From the NCBI GenBank assembly GCA_947579665.1, contig OX388343.1, forward strand, positions 101,375,657-101,439,656: DNA of 64,000 bases, in the 5' to 3' direction. The translations under genes and the position numbers were made by a program. The notes under the pieces were generated by a model. It did not search any database. It saw nothing but the letters and a program-made list of their open reading frames with translations, and was not told where the DNA came from. The DNA comes from Sympetrum striolatum. Taxonomy: Eukaryota; Arthropoda; Insecta; Odonata; Libellulidae. This document shows, piece after piece, positions 1-7,916 of the stretch (positions within the stretch are counted from its first letter, which is position 1; each line of letters opens with the position of its first letter).

Positions 1-2465
1 AAAATCACCAAAAAATCAAGGCAAAATTGAGGAAAAAAGTTTAATTTTTTGTGAAAATATCCGTTTACGATGCTTTTTTCGATCATGTTGAAGCAAAATC
101 ACGAAAACTAAGGAAAAATATAGGAATAGGATTGAAATTACGGTAAAATTATTCGTTTTTGATGTTTTTCTTGATCATATCTTGGAAAAATCAAGAAAAT
201 TAACGAAAAATAGTATAGAAAAGATTGAAATTTCTGTGAAAATATCCGTTTTCCATGATTTTTTCGATCATATCCTGGCAAAATCACGAAAACTAAGGCA
301 AACTAGAGGAAAAAGTTTCAAATTTCGCTGAAATTATCCGTTTTCGATGCTTATTTCGATCATATCATGGAAAAATCACTAAAAATGAAGACAAAATAGA
401 CGAAAAAAGATTGATTTTTATGTGAAATTAACCGTTTTCGATGCTTTTTTCGATCATGTAAAAGCAAAATCACGAATATTAAGGCAAAATAGACGAAAAA
501 GATTGAAATTGAGGTGAAATTTTCCGTTTTCGATGCATTTTTCGATCATGTCAAGGCAAAACACGAAAAGTAAGGTAACCTATACAAAAAAGGAATGAAA
601 TTTCGATGAAATTATATTTTACGATGATTCTTGGTTCATATCTTTGCAAAATCCCGAAAAGTAGAGCAAAGTAGACGAAAAAATATTGATTCTTCAGTGA
701 AGACTCCGGGAAGCGCGACCTGGAGGTCGACTCTGTGTGGTCGATTTGATTTTGATTGTGAGGAAATTTCGGTAAAATAATTTATTTTCGATGCTTTTTT
801 TGATACATTTGCAAAGTCACGAAAAGTAAGGCAAAAGAGACGAAAAATAATTGAAATTTCGGTAAAATTATTCAATTTCGATGCATTTTTTGATCATATC
901 TTGGAAAATTACGAAAACTAAGGCAAAATAGATGGAAAAGATTGAAATTTCAGTACAATTCTTCGTTTTCGATGCTTTTTTCGATCATATCATGGATGAA
1001 TCACTAAAAATTAAGACAAAATAGACGAAAAAAGATTGATTTTTATGTGAAATTAACCGTTTTCGATGCTTTTTTCGATCATGTAAAAGCAAAATCACGA
1101 ATAGTAAGGTAAAATAGACGAAAAAAGATTGAGATATCTGTGAAAATATCCGTTTTCAATTCTATTTGCGATCATATCTTGAAAAGTCTGGAAGACTTTG
1201 GCATATTAGAGGAAAAAGTAAGAAATTTCAATTAAATTTTCTTTTATTGATGCTTGTTTCGATCATATCTAGGCAAATTCAGGAAAACTAAGGAAAAATA
1301 GAGGAAAAAGATTGAAAATTCGCTGAAAAAATCCGTTTTCGATACTTCTTTCGATCATATCTTGGCAAAATCACCAAAAAATTAAGGCAAAATTGAGGAA
1401 AAAAGTTTAAATTTTTTTGTGAAAATATCCGTTTGCAATGCTTTTTTCGATCATATCTTGGCAAAATCACGAAAACTAAGGAAAAATATAGGAAAAGGAT
1501 TGAAATTACGGTGAAATTATTCGTTTTTGATGTTTTTCTTGATCATATCTTGGAAAAATCAAGAAAATTAACGAAAAATAGTATAGAAAAGATTGAAATT
1601 TCTGTGAAAATATCCGTTTTCCATGATTTTTTCGATCATATCCTGGAAATATCACTAAAAATGAAGACAAAATAGACGAAAAAAGATTGATTTTTATGTG
1701 AAATTAACCGTTTTCGATCATGTAAAACCAAAATCACGAATAGTAAGTTAAAATAGACGAAAAAAGATTGAAATATCTGTGAAAATATCCGTTTTCAATG
1801 CTATTTGCGATCACATCTTGGCAAAATCTTTAAAACTATGGAATATTAGAGAAAAAAGTATGAAATTTCAATGAAATTTTCTTTTATTGATGCTTTTTTC
1901 GATCATATCTTGGCAAAATCACGAAAACCAAGGAAAAATAGACGAGAAAGATTGAAAATTCGCTGAAATAATCCGTTTTCGATACTTCTTTCGATCATGT
2001 AAAAGCAAAATCACGAATAGTAAGGTAAAATAGACGAAAAAAGATTGTAATTTTGGGGAAATTATCCGTTTTCCATGCTTTTTTCCATCATATCTTCGCA
2101 AAACCAGAGAATCTAAGCCATAATAGAGGAAAAAGATTGAAATTTAGGTGAAATTCTTCGTTTTCCATGCTTTCTTCGATCATATCATGGTAAAAAACGA
2201 AATTTAAGCTAAATTTACGAAAACAAGATTTAAATTTAGGTGAAATTATGCGTTTTCGATCCATTTCTTATCAAATCTTTCCAAAATCACGAAAGGTAAG
2301 GCAAGATAGACGAAAAAATATTGAAATTTCGGTGAAATTAACCGTTATCGATGCATTTTTCGTTCATATATTGGCTAAATCACGAAAACAAAGGAAACAT
2401 AGAGGATAAAGAATGAAATTTCGGTGAAATTTTCTCTTTTGATACTTTTTCAATAGAATTTCTTT
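1..2465. repeat. AT-rich ~93-bp satellite array, segment 1
   Basis: Tandem monomers of 92-94 bp run through the segment. They are recognised by recurring blocks such as CGATGCTTTTTTCGATCAT, CTTGGCAAAATCACGAAAAC and GATTGAAATTTC. Monomers differ by scattered substitutions, so this is an older, mixed array. A short remnant of the GC-rich module interrupts it at 702-764. The last monomer before 2465 is diverged (TTTTGATACTTTTTCAATAG in place of the usual TTTCGATGC...GATCAT block) and marks the entry to the first full module, as it does before later modules. No gene is supported. Confidence 0.9.
702..764 (+). repeat. Short remnant of module right end (1 of 8)
   Basis: About 60 bp of GC-richer sequence: GACTCCGGGAAGCGCGACC, one AGGTCGACTC unit, then the right linker GATTTGATTTTGATTGTGAGG. 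It is the end of a full module with all B1 and nearly all B2 units missing. The upstream monomer carries a distinctive variant (AGAGCAAAGTAGACG then TTCTTCAGTGAA) that recurs before all eight remnants, so they spread by array duplication and not as independent deletions. This copy has CTCTGTGTGG where the others have CTCAGTGTGG. Confidence 0.8.
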
Positions 2466-3592
2466 ATAAAAACGTATCGATTTACGCTGCTCTTTTTCGA
2501 GTTATAGTCAAATTCCCGAGGTGAACGACATGATGTGAATGACCAGAGGTCACCAACTAAGACTTAAACACAACGATCCGATGTGAAGGACCCAAAATAA
2601 ATGACCCGAGATCGATAATCAAGGTCGATGAATTGAGGTCGATGACTCCAGCCTGATGACCAGTGGCCGTTGACCAGAGCTAAATGACACAAGGCCAATG
2701 ACCCGAGCTCGATTACCCGAAATCTATGACCCGATGTCGACGAAAAAAGGTCGAAGAACCGAAGCCGAAGAAACGAGGTCGATGACCAGAGGTCGATCAC
2801 TCGAGGTCAATGACCCGAGGTCGATGACCAGAGGTCAATGACCCGAGGTATGACAGGAGGTCTATGACCCGAGGTCGGAGACAGGAGGTCGATGACCCCA
2901 GGTCGATGACCCGAGGTCGATGACCCTAGGTCAATGGCTCGAGGTCAATGACCCGAGATCGATGACCCGAGGTCAATGACCCGAGGTCGATGACCCGAGA
3001 TCTTTGACCCGGGTTTGATGACCTGAGGTGGATGAACCGAGGTCAATGACCCGAGGTGGATGACCCGAGGTCGATGACCCGGGAGCAATGACCCGGGGTC
3101 GTTGACCCGAGGTCTCTGATCCCTGGTGGATGACTTGTAGGTCGATTTGGGAGGGTTGACTCCGGGTGATCGTTTGCGGGAGGTCGACTCCGGGTGGTCG
3201 ACTCCAGGAGGTCGACTCCGGGAGGTCGACTCCGGGAGGTCAACTCCGGGAGTTTGACTCCGGGAGGTCGACTCCAGGAGGTCGACTCCGGGTGGTTGAC
3301 TCCGGGTGGTCGACTCCGGGAGGTCGACTCCGGGAGGTCGACTCCGGGAGGTCGACTCCGGGAATTCGACTCCGGGAGGTCGACTCCGGGAGGTCGACTC
3401 CGGGAGGGTTGCTCCGGGATTTTGACTGTGGGATTTCGACTCTTTGAGGTACACTTCGGGAGGTCGACATCGGGATTTTGACTCTGGAAGGTAGACCCCG
3501 GAGACCCTCCGGGACTCGGGACCCCGAGACTCCGGGAAGCGCGACCGGGAGGTCAACTGAGCGTTGTCGATTTGATTTTGATTGTGAGGACA
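2466..3592 (+). repeat. Composite minisatellite module 1 (left linker, B1, B2, right linker)
   Basis: The left linker (ATAAAAACGTATCGATTTACG through GGTGAACGACATGATGTGAA) leads into B1, 14-bp units of the form AGGTCGATGACCCG, to about 3110. A fixed transition (GGTCTCTGATCCCTGGTGG) starts at 3111. B2, 14-bp units of the form AGGTCGACTCCGGG, runs to about 3540. The right linker (GAAGCGCGACCGGGAGGTC...GATTTTGATTGTGAGGAC) ends at 3592. Long open frames occur on both strands because a stop-free 14-bp repeat passes through all three frames every 42 bp. They encode low-complexity RPPGVDLPEST-like repeats and are not genes. Confidence 0.9.
2804..3052. promoter_or_regulatory. Cluster of AGGTCA-N-TGACCC palindromes in B1
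   Basis: Five exact AGGTCAATGACCC sites are seen at 2804-2816, 2832-2844, 2942-2954, 2970-2982 and 3040-3052. Each is an inverted repeat of the AGGTCA-type hexamer with a one-base spacer. It fits the published consensus for ecdysone receptor/ultraspiracle sites (PuG(G/T)TCA-N-TGA(C/A)CPy). Neighbouring units mostly read AGGTCGATGACCC, one base off in one half-site. Binding is inferred only from the match. The sites lie on the 14-bp repeat lattice and there is no adjacent gene. Confidence 0.3.
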
Positions 3593-5780
3593 TTTCGGTG
3601 AAATAATTTATATTCGATGCTTTTTTTCATACATTTGCAATGTCACGAAAAGTAAGGCAAAAGAGACGAAAAATAATTGAAATTTCGGTAAAATTATCCA
3701 ATTTCGATGCTTTTTCTGATCATATCTTGGCAAAATTACGAAAACTAAGGCAAAATAGAGGGAAGAGATTGAGATTTCAGTAAAATTCTTCGTTTTCGAT
3801 GCTTATTTCGATCATATCTTGGCAAAATCACCAAAAAAATAAGGCAAAATTGAGGAAAAAAGTTTAAATTTTTGCGAAAATATCCGTTTACGATGCTTTT
3901 TTCGATCATATCTTGGCAAAATCTCGAAAACAAAGAAAAATAGAGGAAAACTATTGAAACTTATGTGAATTTATCCGTTTTCGAAGCTTTTTTTGATCAT
4001 ATCTTTTCAAAATAACGAAAACTAAGGAAAAATAAAGGAAAAAGATTGGAATTTCGGTGAAATTATCCGTTTTCGATGCTTTTCTCGATTATATCTTGGC
4101 AAAATTACGAAAACTAAGGCAAAATAGAGGGAAGAGATTGAAATTTCAGTAAAATTCTTCGTTTTCGATGCTTACTTCGATCATATCTTGGCAAAATCAC
4201 CAAAAAAATAAGGCAAAATTGAGGAAAAAAGTTTAAATTTTTGTGAAAATATCCGTTTACGATGCTTTTTTCGATCATATCTTGCCAAAATCACGAAAAC
4301 TAAGAAAAATAGAGGAAAACTATTGAAACTTATGTGAATTTATCCGTTTTCGATGCTTTTTTTGATCATATCTTTTCAAAATAACGAAAACTAAGGAAAA
4401 ATAAAGGAAAAAGATTGCAATTTCGGTGAAATTATCCGTTTTCGATGCTTTTCTCGATTATATCTTGGCAAAATTACGAAAACTAAGGCAAAATAGAGGG
4501 AAGAGATTGAAATTTCAGTAAAATTCTTCGTTTTCGATGCTTACTTCGATCATATCTTGGCAAAATCACCAAAAAAATAAGGCAAAATTGAGGAAAAAAG
4601 TTTAAATTTTTGTGAAAATATCCGTTTACGATGCTTTTTTCGATCATATCTTGCCAAAATCACGAAAACTAAGAAAAATAGAGGAAAACTATTGAAACTC
4701 ATGTGAATTTATCCGTTTTCGATGCTTTTTTTGATCATATCTTTTCAAAATAACGAAAACTAAGGAAAAATAAAGGAAAAAGATTGCAATTTCGGTGAAA
4801 TTATCCGTTTTCGATGCTTTTCTCGATTATATCTTGGCAAAATTACGAAAACTAAGGCAAAATAGAGGGAAAAGATTGAAATTTCAGTAAAATTCTTCGT
4901 TTTCGATGCTTTTTTCGATCATATCATGAAAATATCATTAAAAATTTAGACAAAATAGACGAAAAAAGATTGATTTTTATGTGAAATTAACCGTTTTCGA
5001 TGCTTTTTGCGATCATGTAAAAGCAAAATCACGAATAGTAAGGTAAAATAGACGAAAAAAGATTGAAATATATGTGAAAATATCCGTTTTCAATGCTATT
5101 TGTGATCATATCTTGGCAAAATCATGACAATGACAAAATCACGAAAACTAAGGAAAAATAGAGGAGAAAGATTGAAGATTCGCTGAAATAATCCGTTTTC
5201 GATACTTATTTTTCGATCATATCTTGGCAAAATCACCAAAAAATTAAGGCAAAATTGAGGAAAAAAGTTTAATTTTTTGTGAAAATATCCGTTTACGATG
5301 CTTTTTTCGATCATGTTGAAGCAAAATCACGAATAGTAAGGTGAAATAGACGAAAAAAGATTGTAATTTTGGGGAAATTATCCGTTTTCCATGCTTTTTT
5401 CCATCATATCTTCGCAAAACCAGAGAATCTAAGCCATAATAGAGGAAAAAGATTGAAATTTAGGTGAAATTCTTCGTTTTCGTTGCTTTCTTCGATCATA
5501 TCTTGGTAAAAAACGAAATTTAAGGTAAATTTACGAAAACAAGATTTAAATTTAGGTGAAATTATGCGTTTTCGATCCATTTCTTATCAAATCTTTCCAA
5601 AATCACGAAACGTAAGGCAAGATAGACGAAAAAATATTGAAATTTCGGTGAAATTAACCGTTATCGATGCTTTTTTCGTTCATATATTGGCTAAATCACG
5701 AAAACAAAGGAAACATAGAGGATAAAGAATGAAATTTCGGTGAAATTTTCTCTTTTGATACTTTTTTCAATAGAATTTCT
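3593..5780. repeat. AT-rich ~93-bp satellite array, segment 2
   Basis: The same AT-rich monomers as segment 1 run from module 1 to module 2. The middle is organised as a 369-bp four-monomer higher-order repeat. The distal part (about 4,920-5,780) repeats the variant monomer order found upstream of module 1, including the CCATCATATCTTCGCAAAACC monomer and the diverged pre-module monomer. No gene is seen. Confidence 0.9.
3791..4897 (+). repeat. 369-bp higher-order repeat, three copies
   Basis: The phrase CGTTTTCGATGCTTA(T/C)TTCG recurs at 3791, 4160 and 4529, and the equivalent position is reached again at 4898, so the step is 369 bp each time (four monomers of about 92 bp). Within each unit the four monomers are distinguishable (ACCAAAAAAATAAGG, CTATTGAAACT, TTTTCAAAATAACG and TTCTCGATTATATC variants). 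Copies differ by only a few bases, so the amplification is recent and local. Confidence 0.85.
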
Positions 5781-6991
5781 TTATAAAAACGTATCCATTT
5801 ACGCTGCTCTTTATCGAGTTAAAGTCAAATTCCCGAGGTGAACGACTTGATGTGAATGACCAGAGGTCACCAACTAAGACTTAAACACAACGATCCGATG
5901 TGAAGGACCCGAGATAGATGACCCGAGATCGATAATCAAGGTCGATGAATTGAGGTCGATGATTCCAGCCTGATGACCAGTGGCCGTTGACCAGAGCTCA
6001 ATGACACGAGGCCGATGACCCGAGCTCGATTACCCGAGATCGATGACCCGATGTCGACGAAAAAAGGTCGAAGAACCGAAGCCGGAGAAACGAGGTCGAT
6101 GACCAGAGGTCGATCACTCGAGGTCAATGACCCGAGGTCGATGACCAGAGGTCAATGACCCGAGGTCGATGACAGGAGGTCGATGACCCGAGTTCGGTGA
6201 CAGGAGGTCGATGACCCCAGGTCGATGACCCGAGGTCGATGACCCTAGGTCAATGGCTCGAGGTCAATGACCCGAGATCGATTACCCGAGGTCAATGACC
6301 CGAGGTCGATGACCCGAGATCGATAACCCGGGTTTGATGACCTGAGGTGGATGAACCGAGGTCAATGACCCGAGGTCGATGACCCGGGAGCAATGACCCG
6401 GGGTCGTTGACCCGTGGTCTCTGACCCCTGGTGGATGACCTGTAGGTCGATTTGGGAGGGTCGACTCCGGGTGATCGTTTCCGGGAGGTCGACTCCGGGT
6501 TGTCGACTCCAGGAGGTCGACTCCGGGAGGTCGACTACGGGAGGTCAACTCCGGGAGGTTGACACCGGGAGGTCGACTCTAGGAGGTCGACTCCGAGTGG
6601 TTGACTCCGGGAGGTCGACTCCGGGAGGTCGACTCCGGGAGGTCGACTCCGGGTGGTCGACTCCGGGAGGTCGACTCCGGGAGGTCGTCTCCGGGAGGTC
6701 GACTCCGGGAGGTTGGCCTCGGGATTTTGACTGTGGGATTTCGACTCTTTGAGGTACACTTCGGGAGGTCGACATCGGGATTTTGACTCTGGAAGGTAGA
6801 CCCCGGACACCCCTCGACCACCGGGAGGTCGAATACGGGAGGTCAACTCGGAGAGGTCGGCTCCGGGAGTTCGACTCCGGGAGGTTGGCTCCGGGATTTC
6901 GACTCTTGGAGGTTAACTCCGGAAGGTCGACTCCGGGAAGCGCGACCGGGAGGTCAACTGAGCGTTGTCGATTTGATTTTGATTGTGAGGA
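5781..6991 (+). repeat. Composite minisatellite module 2
   Basis: Full module: left linker from 5781, B1 GATGACC-type units to about 6415, transition at 6416 (GGTCTCTGACCCCTGGTGG), B2 GACTCCGGG-type units to about 6940, right linker to 6991. B2 contains the fixed non-repeat phrase GATTTTGACTGTGGGATTTC, which recurs in nearly every module, so it is a sequence landmark within the minisatellite. The order is the same as in module 1, with differences in unit number. Confidence 0.9.
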
Positions 6992-7412
6992 CATTTCGGT
7001 GAAATAATTTATTTTCGATGCTTTTTTTCATACATTTGCAATGTCACGAAAAGTAAGGCAAAAGAGACGAAAAATAATTGAAATTTCGGTAAAATTATCC
7101 AATTTCGATGCTTTTTCTGATCATATCTTGGCAAAATTACGAAAACTAAGGCAAAATAGAGGGAAGAGATTGAAATTTCAGTAAAATTCTTCGTTTTCGA
7201 TGCTTATTTCGATCATATCTTGGCAAAATCACGAAAACTAAGAAAAATAGAGGAAAACTATTGAAACTTATGTGAATTTATCTGTTTTCGATGCTTTTTT
7301 TGATCATATCTTTTCTAAATAACGAAAACTAAGGAAAAATAAAGGAAAAAGATTGGAATTTCGGTGAAATTATCCGTTTTCGATGCTTTTCTCGATTATA
7401 TCTTGGCAAAAT
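6992..7412. repeat. AT-rich satellite, left flank of the CR1-like insertion
   Basis: Monomers continue directly after module 2. The last host bases before the insertion are TCTTGGCAAAAT (7401-7412). In uninterrupted copies (for example near 4,097-4,110) the next bases are TACGAAAACTAAGG, and these resume at 10,945 on the far side of the retrotransposon. Confidence 0.9.
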
Positions 7413-7916
7413 ACTCCGTTGCGGCGAAGGGCCCGCCGGGGGGGAGTTGTGGAGCGGGTGTTCTCCAAGTGTATACCTGGAGGTACGGTGCCCCAGGTGA
7501 CGAAGGAGTTGAGGGCGGCGGTCGGGGAGACAGGTTGCTCCTCGCTGCATGTGGTGGCGCATGTGGGCACCAACGATGCCTCGTCTCGTGGATCCGAGGA
7601 GATCTTGGACTCTTTTGAGGACCTGATATCTGAGGTTGCTCGAGTCAAGGGGTCGTCTGGGGTGGACATTGCGTTGTCCATATGCAGCATAGTTCCCCGG
7701 ATTGATCGAGGCCGTATGGTTTGGAGTAGGGTGGAGGGTCTGAACCGTCGGCTGAGGGATTTCTGTCGGGACAAAGGGGTGGGCTTTGTCGATCTGAGCC
7801 ACGTCCTTGACTCGTGTAGGGTTCCCCTTAACCGCTCCGGTGTACATTATACTTCCGAGGCTGCGGAGAAGGTAGCGGGTCGGGTTTTCAGGGATGTGGG
7901 TGTTTTTTTAGGTTAG
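7413..7916 (+). CDS. ORF1 fragment: SGNH/GDSL-type esterase domain, 5'-truncated
   Basis: This is the C-terminal portion of the retrotransposon's ORF1, with codons beginning at the truncation point and a TAG stop at 7914-7916. An ATG at 7383 lies in host satellite and gives a chance in-frame start. The protein shows a GTND block (7566-7577, within VVAHVGTNDASS), typical of block III of SGNH hydrolases, and a C-terminal SGVHYTSEAAEKV block at the place of the usual DGxH catalytic dyad. The His is kept (codon 7845) but the Asp position reads Ser (codon 7836). The N-terminal GDS nucleophile block would lie upstream of the truncation and is absent. In CR1-type elements this domain is part of the ORF1 protein, thought to act in RNP or membrane association. 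This copy cannot make a whole ORF1 protein. The fragment is clearly more GC-rich than ORF2. Confidence 0.85.
   Translation, partial: TPLRRRARRGGVVERVFSKCIPGGTVPQVTKELRAAVGETGCSSLHVVAHVGTNDASSRGSEEILDSFEDLISEVARVKGSSGVDIALSICSIVPRIDRGRMVWSRVEGLNRRLRDFCRDKGVGFVDLSHVLDSCRVPLNRSGVHYTSEAAEKVAGRVFRDVGVFLG
7904..7910 (+). other. Candidate -1 ribosomal frameshift site (TTTTTTA) at the ORF1/ORF2 junction
   Basis: Seven T and an A occupy 7903-7910. In the ORF1 frame the codons are GTT TTT TTA GGT TAG, so the heptamer T TTT TTA is in exact X XXY YYZ phase, one sense codon before the stop. Slipping back by one base enters the ORF2 frame, which is open from 7832 to 10,858. This heptamer is a proven slippery sequence in retroviral gag-pol overlaps. 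I see no strong hairpin immediately downstream by eye. Use of the site is an inference. Confidence 0.5.

Noticed and set aside
2466..3592. CRISPR-like array because of regularly spaced short repeats
   Set aside because: The units are contiguous 14-bp repeats without unique spacers, in a eukaryotic context with non-LTR, Helitron-like and LTR elements and no cas genes.
3043..3593. Long overlapping open frames on both strands in the minisatellite modules, encoding RPPGVDLPESTSRS-like or GGRLREVDSGRSTP-like repeats
   Set aside because: A 14-bp unit without stops cycles through all three frames every 42 bp, so every frame on both strands stays open. The peptides are direct translations of the repeat, begin at chance starts, change length with unit number, and lack any conserved domain.
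7383..7412. ATG at 7383 as the natural start of ORF1
   Set aside because: The first codons are satellite sequence upstream of the insertion junction. The element's own ORF1 begins beyond the truncated 5' end.
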